DNA of 64,000 nt, from assembly GCA_903919975.1 (NCBI GenBank), contig CAIXKE010000023.1:62001-126000 (forward strand), in the 5' to 3' direction. Shown in pieces: positions 47,287-56,470 of this stretch (positions are counted from its first letter, which is position 1; each line of letters opens with the position of its first letter). The translations under genes and the position numbers were made by a program. Source of the DNA: Akkermansiaceae bacterium. Its GTDB lineage: Bacteria; Verrucomicrobiota; Verrucomicrobiia; Verrucomicrobiales; Akkermansiaceae. Below the pieces are notes generated by a model. The model did not search any database. It had not been told where the DNA came from and saw only the letters and a program-made list of their open reading frames with translations.

Positions 47287-47969
47287 GGGGTGTGAATTTT
47301 TGGGAGATCAATGATACCAAGATCCTTGGGTGTTCCAGCGAGGCGCAAACCGCCCAATGCGGGAAGATGAATGTGGGAAAGAAACGGAATGCCTTTGATC
47401 TGCGGCGTCTCCTCACGATAGAGGTGGCGGGTTCCAACCATTTGCCATTCGTCGTCGGCCTCTCTCAGCTCGATGATTTCGAGGCGCCGCAGGCAGGCAT
47501 CGATCTTCTCGCCTGAGCCCCGCAGGATAACCCCATCGCGAATCCGTTCGGCAAACACCAAGACAAATCCCTCACCCACTCCGATCCGGTGGATCTGGTG
47601 TCGATTGAAAAACGAATCGGCTTTGGCCACGCCTTCTTTCAGATGCTTCGCCCGGTCATCTATCAGCTTGGTTTCCGCACCCAGGCCGACTCCTTCGACC
47701 ACACGGTTGTCGCTTGTCACGAGCACTAGGTCGAATCGACCTACCGGGAGTTTTTCAAAATAAAAGCCAGTGCCACCGCCATCGAGAGTCGCCAGATAAA
47801 CCCGTTTCCGGTCACGCTCCACGGCCATCGCGTGAGTCAACTTGGAGCCCGACACCTTGCCGCTCATAACACCGGAATCAGCATCCTCCAGCTTGGTGTA
47901 AATGCGGCCGGGACCATCGCCCCGCGCCAGCGGGGAAACAGCCAGCATCACGGCCGTCAAAAGCCTCAT
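47283..47969 (-). CDS. Small exported protein of unknown function
   Basis: 228 residues from ATG 47969, which overlaps the upstream stop (ATGA). Signal peptide MRLLTAVMLAVSPLARG. The body is beta-rich and Lys/Arg-containing, with RVYLATLDGGGTGFYFEKLP and VGRFDLVLVTSDNRVVEGVG suggesting a transthyretin-like or carboxypeptidase-regulatory-like sandwich. No catalytic motif or known domain is recognised. Coupling to the FHA-MoxR gene by a four-base overlap implies a joint role. Confidence 0.7.
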   Translation of the reverse strand: MRLLTAVMLAVSPLARGDGPGRIYTKLEDADSGVMSGKVSGSKLTHAMAVERDRKRVYLATLDGGGTGFYFEKLPVGRFDLVLVTSDNRVVEGVGLGAETKLIDDRAKHLKEGVAKADSFFNRHQIHRIGVGEGFVLVFAERIRDGVILRGSGEKIDACLRRLEIIELREADDEWQMVGTRHLYREETPQIKGIPFLSHIHLPALGGLRLAGTPKDLGIIDLPKIHTP

Positions 47970-49978
47970 GGTTTTTCCGCCCATAACTTCGCTGCCTCCG
48001 CGCGTTCGTGTTTTGGATAATCCTTCACCAACAAATTCCATACCTCACGAGCGTCGTCCTTGCGACCGATTTCGTAAAGCGCTCTTCCCCACCAAAAACG
48101 CAATTCAATCTCTTCCGGCGCTCCCTGCCTCACTTTGAGGCTCGTCTCGATGTCCTGCAGGGCCCGTGCGTAATCCTGCGCAAGGAACATCACTCGAGCC
48201 CGCCACAGCAATTGGTCACCCTCGATCTTCGCCGCGGGTCTTTCAATCTCCCACGCCGCAAGTTTTTCTAACGATTCGTCAAGGTGCTTGCCATTGACTA
48301 GTTCTTCAATAGCCAGCGAGCGCGCACGATCAATCACGGGGGATCGACCATCCGTCTTGGCATCACCCGAAACCGCATTCGCAAAGCTCCGCGCCGCATC
48401 CTCGGTCCTGCCGTTGAGAAGTTGATAGTCCCCAAGCCGGATCAGCGCCATGCGGGCGAGCAACTTGTCGCCGCTCTTTTCCAAATTCGCCACAAGCCCG
48501 ACCACCTGCGGGTCATTGAGCCGGAAAACCCGGATATCGAGTTCCAGCAGGTTCACTGAACGACCCAGAGCTTTTCTCGCATCCTCGGGCAGGCTTTCGA
48601 GTCGCGCCAGCGCCGCCTTCGGATCACTCTTCGCGGTCTCCTGAATCCCCATTGTCATGGCCGAGGTCCAGTATCCGCTATCCGGTTTCGCCTTCTCAAG
48701 CCATGCTTCGGCCCACCGCGCTGCCTGCGCCGATGGCAGAAAACCCCGCGCAAGAATAAACCCCGCCTTCCTCGCGGGCTCGGCCAAAGCCAACGGATCT
48801 TCTTTTTCCAACAGCTTCAGATAACTCTTAATTTGTGAATCATTGTTGACGGATTCGGCAACCAAATCACGGGGAATCATCAACATTCGTCGCCCCTCGA
48901 TGCCGCGCCCTCCATTTCTCAAACGCACAATCACAAGCACCGGATCAAGACTCGTCCATAGCCGATGGACGTCATTTCCATGATCCACCCTGCCATCCGG
49001 CCACAGCCACTCAACCTTCCAATCCGCGCCCGGATCGGGAATTGCCACCGATACTTTGACATACCATTCCCCGCCAAATCCGACATAACTCACCGCCTGC
49101 AAATCCACCAATGGAACCGGCGTGCCATCTGCGGATTCAAACGCATCCGCCTTAACCTTGCCCGGATGCACCCAGGCATCCGGCGGAACGTTGCCGAGTT
49201 TTCCGCCCTGTTCCCAACCAAGCACCATCGCGCCCGGAGCATCGATTGCCCCATGGCTATACTCCACATTCGCAAATTTCCCGTTCGTCCGGACTTTCGT
49301 CACAGGCGCCTTCCGCGGATCCAGCGGGGGCGGTTGGTTTTTCTGCCAACTCATGACCGGATTACCGTCCATCATCACGTAAGAAACATCATCTGATAGA
49401 GTGTAGAATTTCATTTCGCCTCCATCGCCGGTCTTGATCATTCCGGTGTAACGGCTAAGATAACGGCTCTCTTTGCCAAACGGATTGCCTCCGTGAAAAA
49501 CCAATGGCACGAAGCCAACGCCATCCACTGCCGTTGATTTCTTCCACGCCTCCTGCCAGCCGGAATACGTCGTGATATTCGCCCCATCCGGCATCCGCCG
49601 CGTTTCTAGCAAAAGACTACGCGCCGCCGACCAAGACTGCATCCGCCGTGACGAATTCCCCCCGAAATACAAAGTTGCGCCTCCCTCGGATGGCATCGAT
49701 TCCGCCAGCATGAGAAGCTTTCGGCCGCTGCTTCTCCAGACGCCATCAAGAGCGATCTCCTTGCCATCAGGGCCCATCAGAACCGCATCACGCATGTCCG
49801 GCCGTCCACCACCGAAATCCGGTAAATCGATCTCCCATCCCGCTTCAGGCGCTCCCGGCTCTTCTCCCGCATGCAACGCCACGCGCCACGGAGCTCCCGG
49901 CACAGCCCAATCTTTCGGGGCCGCTGAGACATTCCCGAAAACCACAACTAACAAAAAATAGGAATATTTCCGTATCAT
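47966..49978 (-). CDS. Exported PA14-like and TPR-containing protein
   Basis: 670 residues with signal peptide MIRKYSYFLLVVVFGNVSAA. The segment around residues 165-250 (RYLSRYTGMIKTGDGGEMKF, then YTLSDDVSYVMMDGNPVMSW) has the pattern of a PA14-type carbohydrate-binding domain. The C-terminal third is helical with TPR-like units (RMALIRLGDYQLLNGRTEDA, MFLAQDYARALQDIETSLKV, WWGRALYEIGRKDDAREVWN). It lies outside the cytoplasm and could tie an envelope complex to glycan. It overlaps its upstream neighbour by four bases. Confidence 0.75.
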   Translation of the reverse strand: MIRKYSYFLLVVVFGNVSAAPKDWAVPGAPWRVALHAGEEPGAPEAGWEIDLPDFGGGRPDMRDAVLMGPDGKEIALDGVWRSSGRKLLMLAESMPSEGGATLYFGGNSSRRMQSWSAARSLLLETRRMPDGANITTYSGWQEAWKKSTAVDGVGFVPLVFHGGNPFGKESRYLSRYTGMIKTGDGGEMKFYTLSDDVSYVMMDGNPVMSWQKNQPPPLDPRKAPVTKVRTNGKFANVEYSHGAIDAPGAMVLGWEQGGKLGNVPPDAWVHPGKVKADAFESADGTPVPLVDLQAVSYVGFGGEWYVKVSVAIPDPGADWKVEWLWPDGRVDHGNDVHRLWTSLDPVLVIVRLRNGGRGIEGRRMLMIPRDLVAESVNNDSQIKSYLKLLEKEDPLALAEPARKAGFILARGFLPSAQAARWAEAWLEKAKPDSGYWTSAMTMGIQETAKSDPKAALARLESLPEDARKALGRSVNLLELDIRVFRLNDPQVVGLVANLEKSGDKLLARMALIRLGDYQLLNGRTEDAARSFANAVSGDAKTDGRSPVIDRARSLAIEELVNGKHLDESLEKLAAWEIERPAAKIEGDQLLWRARVMFLAQDYARALQDIETSLKVRQGAPEEIELRFWWGRALYEIGRKDDAREVWNLLVKDYPKHERAEAAKLWAEKP

Positions 49979-52900
49979 GGCGCATCAAGTGAGCGAAAAT
50001 AATCATCCACCGGTTGTTGGAACCCGGACGGCACCGCGACATCGGCACCACCGGGAAGGCGTTTCTCACCGACAAAACGGCTGCCGCCGGCTCCGAGAAC
50101 CTTCACATCGCCGGTGCTGGATCCCTCGCCGATTTCCCGTAAGCCCGCCACGATCCGGCGGTGCAGCGCTTGATAATCCGCCATGCGCCCAGCCGACAGC
50201 GCCTCGCGGGACTCATCCATCAACCGCACCACCTCCGGCATGGCTCCGGTCCGCAGATAGAACAACCGCGCGGTGGCATAACTCTTCGCCGTTTGCTGTG
50301 CGAGCAAAGCCTGCTCCGCAGCAAGCGCGTCATTGAGAATCTGATCCGGCGCGTTAACCGACCGCAGCGGCGCCTCGCCGGTCATACCCGCGCGTTGGCT
50401 CGCACCACCCGCCTTGCCTCCACCGGTCGCCTTGGCGTCTGATGGCGGTCCATCGTCCTGCACCTGTCCCTTCTGCAATGGATCATTGGTGCGGCGCGCG
50501 TCGATCGAACTTCCCTCAAGTTTATCCGCGCGCTGGTTGACCATCTCACCGCTCGACATTCCCTCGCGCCCACCGCTGGATCGACCGGTTTGCTCATTTT
50601 TGTTAGGTGGCGTGTTACCGGATTTCCCCTGCGCGTTGAAACCGGGCATCGGACCGTCCGCCACCTCCCAGCCATTCGCTGGATTGACCGCAAATGCATT
50701 GTTGGAAGCGGCGTCCTGAACTTGCTCTTCGAGGCCTTCCTGCTTCTGAAGCAAATCGCCCACCAAATCCGTAAACGCATCCGGCAAAGGCAAATTCGGA
50801 ATTTCCGGCATCTCGGTAAGATCAAAATTCTCCATCAACCACTTGGTCGTCTCATTTTTATCCGGCAACCACATTTCCATGTCTTCGGCCGTCTCAGCGG
50901 CTTTTTCCATCGCTTCCAATAAACTCTCCTCTTTCTGCACGGCGACCTCCGACGGTTTCAACTCACCCGCCAAGGCCTGCTCGGTGTCCTGTTGGATCAC
51001 ATCCTCATAAATCTTCGTCAACTCCTCGCGTAGTTCATTCATCGGCTTCAAATCAGGAAACGCGTGCGCGTCCTTCAGCATTTGCTCGATGAGCTTCTCG
51101 ATCGCCGCTTTCTGCGCAGCCAACTCCTTCGCCTTCGCGACATCCTCGGGAGTAAAATCATCCTTGGAGGCCAACTCCTTACTCTTCTCCACCACCGCGC
51201 GTTGTTGTTCGACCAGCGCGTCGAGTTTTTCGTGAATGTCCGCAGCGGATTCCTTCATGGATTCCGCCTGTTCGCCCGCCTCACTCCGCTGCGAGGTGTT
51301 GAGCAATTCGAGCACCTTCGCAAGATCCACGAGCACCTGCTTGCAGACTCCCGAGGCATCGAAAAACGCCTCTTCTTCGGTTTTTCCGGCCGCCAGAATC
51401 ATCTGCTCGTAAATCTTCGACGCACTCATCAACTCCGCTGCTTTCACCAGCACCTTGCGGAACGCCGCATCGCCAAGTGAAGCGTTGCTAGATCCATCCG
51501 CAAGCGCCTGACGCACCACCCGCGATTCATCCGCCAGCGCGTCCTGATCCGCAGCCATCGCAGCCCCCTCGCCCTTCACACCTTTCAAAACCCGATCATG
51601 CAAGGCCTTCTCGCGATTGAACAGAACTTCCACCCGTCCGATCAAATCTCGCACGGCAGTTCCAGCGGTCTCATCATGCAAATCCGCCGGCAGGTTTTTC
51701 AAACGCGCGAGAATCGCCACCTCCAGTGCCTCGCCCTTCGCCAGCGCCTCGTTCCGTTTCGTGCCCTTGGCGGCAGCCGCATCCCTCAGGGCAAGCACCG
51801 CCTGCGGCATTTCCTTCGCCGCAAGCGATCCTAACACATCACGCCACGCCGCCGATCCCGCCGGAGTCGTCGCCACCAATTGGCGCGCTTCCTCCTCGAT
51901 CCGCAATTGCCGTTCCGCGACCGATGCGACATCGGCGGCATCGTCACCACGCGGCAATGCCCGAGTGGCATCGAGGTTTTTCTGTTGCAGCCGCAGCAGG
52001 TCATCAAGACCAGCTAACACCTCGCCTTGCCGCTGTTCATTGGCGCGCCGCAATTCTTCCGGAGTGACGATGCGCACCACCAGCATCCGCGAGAGCGTGC
52101 GACCGGGACCGGCCACATCATTACCATCGATCGCGGCGACGCAAAACCACGCCTCGTTCTCCCCTTTTTCGACCCACCGCGAAAGTTGGATATCCACCGT
52201 CTGCTTGAAAGCGGGTGCCGCCGGCTTCCACGACTGAATCACCTTCCCGTCCGGCTTCTCGGCCGTCCCGCGGAACACATCCACTTGGGCGAGCCCATAA
52301 TCATCAGTCGCCTCAAAACTCAGCCGCAACCATGCGTCTCTTGTGAGTAAAACCTCTTCCTCGCCGGTCGGATCGATCAAACGAATGCGCGGCACCTCGT
52401 CTGCTTTGACATTAAATTCGACCCGGGATTGATCAGTTAGGCCATTCACATCCGTCCAACTTGCAGTCCAAGGCCGGTTGTTCATCAGACGACCACTCAA
52501 TTTCCATGTTTCCGGGTTACCGCCAGCGGCGACCTTCACATCGTCGTGATCGACTGATAACTCTTTCAAGCCATGGTCAAAGATCCAGCCCACGTTGACA
52601 TCCGACCCCTGCGGAATCGCTGGCCATGTCGCACCGTCCGCCACCTGCACGGGTTTCAGTTTCGTGTAGTTGGGCGGCGTGAACACCAGATCCCGCGCCA
52701 CCACTTTCGCCGGAACGCGCACCTTAATACGACGTTCAAACGACTTCGCGTCTCCAGCCTCAAACCAATACGTCCCGCTGTCAGGCCACTTGCGCTCGAC
52801 CGACCACGCCATCGTCGCTCCCTCGCGATTCACCGCATGACGGTCGATTCGGCCATCACTGTTAGAAACCACCAACCAGACATCCTTCGGTGCCTCGCCC

Positions 52901-53568
52901 GCCAGCGTCACCCGCATCGGGACCTGGGCGCCGCGCGCTACCACCAAATCGCCTGGAGTGACATCCAGCACGCGGGTTTTCGTGATTGGCGGGATCTCCC
53001 GGGCAGGCATCAACACCCGGCCCACGCGGTTGCGAAATTCGTCGGGTTTCAGGAGAAACAACAACGCCCCGAGACACACTAGCACGCCCACGCCCGCCGA
53101 CCACCTCCGCAACAAGCGCCAGTCATACACGCGTTTCCATGAAATCCCGCCCCACAGGCCGGACAGCTCGCCTAACAAAACCGCGCGCCACGATGAACCC
53201 CCGTCGAGCGTGCGATCAAGCTGCACCGCATTCACCAGCGCGTTGTCGGTCCGCCCGCTCGCCTCTTCGAGTCGGCGCGCCAGAGCCGCATCGTCCATGC
53301 GCCGGAGCCCGACCTGCAGCGCACGAACCAGTGCTACCATCAACGGCAGCATGAATGCGACAAACCCGACCCAACGCCCGAAAGCGCCGAACTTCGCCCG
53401 CGCATCCGCCACCAACCACACGGCCAGCACCACACCCGCCACCACGAAACCGGCGGAAAGCGCCGTAAATCCCCGTCCGATCTTCAAGGCCCGACCGGCG
53501 CGATCCAGCATCCGGCGCGGTGACGCCGAGTCGGAAGTCTCCCGATGCGATGTGGGATGGGATTTCAC
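49975..53568 (-). CDS. Large membrane protein with DUF4175-like layout
   Basis: 1197 residues. Residues 35-95 form two membrane helices (TALSAGFVVAGVVLAVWLVA, FVAFMLPLMVALVRALQVGL), a third lies near 155-170 (VGVLVCLGALLFLL). Between them DDAALARRLEEASGRTDNAL is typical of DUF4175-like proteins. Ig-like beta domains follow (VLDVTPGDLVVARGAQVPMR, LVFTPPNYTKLKP), then about 500 residues of charged coiled coil (FTPEDVAKAKELAAQKAAIE) and a low-complexity Gly/Ser/Asn-rich tail. Such proteins recur in MoxR-DUF58-VWA clusters of Planctomycetes and Verrucomicrobia but have no known function. It is probably the scaffold of the system. Confidence 0.75.
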   Translation of the reverse strand: MKSHPTSHRETSDSASPRRMLDRAGRALKIGRGFTALSAGFVVAGVVLAVWLVADARAKFGAFGRWVGFVAFMLPLMVALVRALQVGLRRMDDAALARRLEEASGRTDNALVNAVQLDRTLDGGSSWRAVLLGELSGLWGGISWKRVYDWRLLRRWSAGVGVLVCLGALLFLLKPDEFRNRVGRVLMPAREIPPITKTRVLDVTPGDLVVARGAQVPMRVTLAGEAPKDVWLVVSNSDGRIDRHAVNREGATMAWSVERKWPDSGTYWFEAGDAKSFERRIKVRVPAKVVARDLVFTPPNYTKLKPVQVADGATWPAIPQGSDVNVGWIFDHGLKELSVDHDDVKVAAGGNPETWKLSGRLMNNRPWTASWTDVNGLTDQSRVEFNVKADEVPRIRLIDPTGEEEVLLTRDAWLRLSFEATDDYGLAQVDVFRGTAEKPDGKVIQSWKPAAPAFKQTVDIQLSRWVEKGENEAWFCVAAIDGNDVAGPGRTLSRMLVVRIVTPEELRRANEQRQGEVLAGLDDLLRLQQKNLDATRALPRGDDAADVASVAERQLRIEEEARQLVATTPAGSAAWRDVLGSLAAKEMPQAVLALRDAAAAKGTKRNEALAKGEALEVAILARLKNLPADLHDETAGTAVRDLIGRVEVLFNREKALHDRVLKGVKGEGAAMAADQDALADESRVVRQALADGSSNASLGDAAFRKVLVKAAELMSASKIYEQMILAAGKTEEEAFFDASGVCKQVLVDLAKVLELLNTSQRSEAGEQAESMKESAADIHEKLDALVEQQRAVVEKSKELASKDDFTPEDVAKAKELAAQKAAIEKLIEQMLKDAHAFPDLKPMNELREELTKIYEDVIQQDTEQALAGELKPSEVAVQKEESLLEAMEKAAETAEDMEMWLPDKNETTKWLMENFDLTEMPEIPNLPLPDAFTDLVGDLLQKQEGLEEQVQDAASNNAFAVNPANGWEVADGPMPGFNAQGKSGNTPPNKNEQTGRSSGGREGMSSGEMVNQRADKLEGSSIDARRTNDPLQKGQVQDDGPPSDAKATGGGKAGGASQRAGMTGEAPLRSVNAPDQILNDALAAEQALLAQQTAKSYATARLFYLRTGAMPEVVRLMDESREALSAGRMADYQALHRRIVAGLREIGEGSSTGDVKVLGAGGSRFVGEKRLPGGADVAVPSGFQQPVDDYFRSLDAP

Positions 53569-53577
53569 TAAGGTGCG

Positions 53578-54255
53578 TTACGGTTTCGTTTCAGGCTTTT
53601 GATCGGACGAACCGTCATTCACGAAGGTCAGTCGGAAATTCGTGAAATAGGACTTCCCGGCGCCCATGGTCGCGCCGTAGTTGACCACCTTCACCGAGAT
53701 GAATTCCGGTGCCTGATCCTTACCCGCGATCACCACGGTCTTCGGCACTTTGAATTCGCGCCCCGCAGTTGTCCAAACCTTGGAGTTTCCGGGCGGCGAA
53801 GGCACCTGTGCCCGATAACACATCATCATGGCCGGCCGGCCATCCGCCGGAGCGCGGCGGAAAATCGTGCGCTTCTGCTCCGGATGCGGATCAGCGCTCC
53901 AAGCCTCCGCATGGATCTTCGCGGAAAGATCCCATGTCATGCAATCGACCTCCACCTTGTAGGTCGCACCTGCCACCACCGGCACCGGCACGCTCTCAAT
54001 CTTGCCACCTTGGTTTCCGGCAATGCCTGCCGGCAAATCGAGCACCACCGCCTTGCGCTCGCCCGCCGCGGCCATCTTCACATAGGGCGAATTGCCCTTG
54101 TAAAATGCCTCGTCGGGGAAATCCGTCAGCCACCCCTTCAGCGGCTCCTTGCCTTCGAAATTTCCGTTAGGCAGCAGATTCTTCTCTTCGCCGCACGCGA
54201 TTACCGGCCACAGAAGCGCGGAAATGATCAGGAAACTGGCTTTACGAGAGTTCAT
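53578..54255 (-). CDS. Probable lipoprotein with carbohydrate-binding-like domain
   Basis: 225 residues from ATG 54255 (MNSRKASFLIISALLWPVIA then CGEEKN); open codons upstream overlap the previous gene and lack resemblance. The sequence VIAC-G at residue 20 fits a lipobox. The mature part opens NLLPNGNFEGKEPLKGWLTD, a common start of CBM4/9-like beta-sandwich domains, and contains GATYKVEVDCMTWDLSAKIH. No active site is seen. It sits 9 bases before the DUF4175-like gene and may be the outer surface component. Confidence 0.7.
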   Translation of the reverse strand: MNSRKASFLIISALLWPVIACGEEKNLLPNGNFEGKEPLKGWLTDFPDEAFYKGNSPYVKMAAAGERKAVVLDLPAGIAGNQGGKIESVPVPVVAGATYKVEVDCMTWDLSAKIHAEAWSADPHPEQKRTIFRRAPADGRPAMMMCYRAQVPSPPGNSKVWTTAGREFKVPKTVVIAGKDQAPEFISVKVVNYGATMGAGKSYFTNFRLTFVNDGSSDQKPETKP

Positions 54256-54328
54256 GGGCGGTCTGGTAAGATTGAACCCCGAAATCATGAATGGTTTTTT
54301 CCTTCCCGTCCACGCCCGTTTCCGCCAT

Positions 54329-56470
54329 TCACGCCAGCCCTCTCCTCCGGCGCAGCCACCACTCACCGCAGAGGCAGGCAAGTAGCAAGGCCACAATCAG
54401 CGGGTGGTTCCAGATGTCGGTGACAACTTCGCGCTCGATCTGGCGTTTGGGTTTCGGAAGCATTTCCAACCACTTCTCACCCTCACCCCGGGCGAAATAC
54501 GCGCCACCGCTTTGTTTGGCGAGCTGCTGGAGAAACTCCGCGTCAGGTGACTCACCGCGACGTTCCTCAGGCGAGGCCGCGACGGCGAAACTCATGTGGG
54601 CGCGCACCTCGCCGCCAGCCCACGATGCCAGCGCATCGACCTGATAGACACCGGTGGCATCCGCTTCAGTTTCACCCCGGAAGCCGGTCACGCGACGACC
54701 CTCCGGGTTTTGCCAAACTGCGGCTTGCAGGGTCTGCGGTCGGATCGTGCCGGATGGCGACTTGATCGTGACGTCGAGCGATTCAAAAGGTGCAACGCCT
54801 TTGCCGATCCACTCGGCCTGAATGGAGACTTTGCCGCCTTGTTGATAGAACGTCCGGTCGCTCGTGAGTTCGATGCGACCGCGGCTTTGCAATCCTTCCT
54901 GATCGGGCGCGAGCCAATCGAGCATCTGCGACCAAAAGGTATCGTAGGCGGAGAGTTGGCCGCTCCATCCCGGCGAGGCGACGCGCCAGCGCCAGAGCGT
55001 GTCGCTGAGCAATACCGCTACCCGTCCCGCGCCCTGTTGTTTCACCACGACCAACGGGCGCGCCTGCCCGTCTGCAATGGCCTCCATCAGCACCTGCGCG
55101 TTGCCGACCACACCGTTAGCGAGATTCGCACCCTGCAAAGCGGGAAAATCCTTCACCGCCTCGAACAACGGACCAAACACCGGATGGCGCAAACCCGCGT
55201 CGGTGAGTTTTACGCCGAAGCGCCCGTCGCGATGCGGCGCGGGCGTTGGCACCGGCAACACGCGTCCGAGACATTCAGCTGCTCGCGGCGAGTCTAACAA
55301 ATTCGATCCCCCGAGCAAGACCAAGCCCCCGCCCTTGTCCGCGAAATCCGAGATGGCCTGCCATTGCGCCGGGTTGAGCGCGTCCGGACTGACATCCTCC
55401 AGCACGATGGTGGAGCGGGACGAAAGCGCCGCCGCGCTCAGATCGAGCGTGTCCTTGCCGCCGTCGATGCTCGCCCAGTGGCCGTCCTGCCAGCGGGCAT
55501 AACTGTCGAGCCGCACATTACGGTCCGTGGTGAGTGCGCGACGCAGGAATTTCCCTTCAAACCCGATTGTGTTAGAAATCAACAACACGCTGCGTCCTTC
55601 CTGCCGCACGGCGACCACAAAGGGCTGAGACTTCGCAGAACCATCCGCCGCGGGATCGGCAACGCGCAACTCGTAAGCATAACTTCCCGGACGCTCGGGT
55701 TTCAGCGGAAGAATCGCCTCCACCACATCGCCACGGCGCATGAAACGCACGCGTTTCTCTACAAGCTTACGACCCTCACTCCACAGCTCGACCGGGATAT
55801 CCTTACCATCCACGCCCCAGCCCTGCAGAACGACCCGCACGCTGGTTTCCGCGCCTGCCTCGGGGCGGCGCGGCGGTTCGACCTGCCACACCGCCACCCG
55901 CGCGGTGGTGTCGGACCCCGGCGGCTCCACTTCCATCACCCAGCACGGAAGACTCAGGCTAACAGGTGGGCCGCCGCCGGTGTCCAAGCCATCGGAAATC
56001 AAGACAATGCCCGCCGCACCCTCGCGGCCCCAGCGGCGCGACCAATCGCTGAGTGCGGCGTTGATACGCGACTCGGCTCCCTTGAATGAAAGCTCGCCGG
56101 GGATGGTTTCCTTGATTTCCCTATCGACCGAGAAAAACCGGAAATCGCACGTTTCCCGGGCCTTGCGGAAGGCGGCGGATTCCAACCACTCGCGGGCCAC
56201 CATGGCGCGCGTCTCGGGCGTCGGGCCGTCGTTCATGCTTTGTGAATCGTCGATCAACACGCCCACCAGCGGTCGCTCGACCACCCACTCGCTGCGCTGA
56301 AATTGCGGCTGCAACAGAACAATTCCTAACAAAATAGCGGATGCGCCGCGCAGCCCGGCAAGCCACGCCGCTCGCCGCCGGTCCGGATCCTTCCGCAAGC
56401 CCGCGAATGTCCATGCTGTGAGTCCGAGCACGCCGGCGGCCAGCAAACCAAACCACAAATGGTGCATCAT
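54329..56470 (-). CDS. VWA-like / glutamine-amidotransferase-like membrane protein
   Basis: 713 residues from ATG 56470 (MMHHLWFGLLAAGVLGLTAW), overlapping the upstream gene's stop; the next ATG at 56467 is equally possible. Two N-terminal helices are followed by a VWA-like domain with a MIDAS-type DDSQSM (RPLVGVLIDDSQSMNDGPTP) and VLISDGLDTGG. In the middle there is a class-I-glutaminase-like fold without catalytic Cys (ISDFADKGGGLVLLGGSNLL, VVVKQQGAGRVAVLLSD). One C-terminal helix (PLIVALLLACLCGEWW) returns to the membrane. This is the architecture of VWA partners in MoxR systems. Confidence 0.8.
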   Translation of the reverse strand: MMHHLWFGLLAAGVLGLTAWTFAGLRKDPDRRRAAWLAGLRGASAILLGIVLLQPQFQRSEWVVERPLVGVLIDDSQSMNDGPTPETRAMVAREWLESAAFRKARETCDFRFFSVDREIKETIPGELSFKGAESRINAALSDWSRRWGREGAAGIVLISDGLDTGGGPPVSLSLPCWVMEVEPPGSDTTARVAVWQVEPPRRPEAGAETSVRVVLQGWGVDGKDIPVELWSEGRKLVEKRVRFMRRGDVVEAILPLKPERPGSYAYELRVADPAADGSAKSQPFVVAVRQEGRSVLLISNTIGFEGKFLRRALTTDRNVRLDSYARWQDGHWASIDGGKDTLDLSAAALSSRSTIVLEDVSPDALNPAQWQAISDFADKGGGLVLLGGSNLLDSPRAAECLGRVLPVPTPAPHRDGRFGVKLTDAGLRHPVFGPLFEAVKDFPALQGANLANGVVGNAQVLMEAIADGQARPLVVVKQQGAGRVAVLLSDTLWRWRVASPGWSGQLSAYDTFWSQMLDWLAPDQEGLQSRGRIELTSDRTFYQQGGKVSIQAEWIGKGVAPFESLDVTIKSPSGTIRPQTLQAAVWQNPEGRRVTGFRGETEADATGVYQVDALASWAGGEVRAHMSFAVAASPEERRGESPDAEFLQQLAKQSGGAYFARGEGEKWLEMLPKPKRQIEREVVTDIWNHPLIVALLLACLCGEWWLRRRRGLA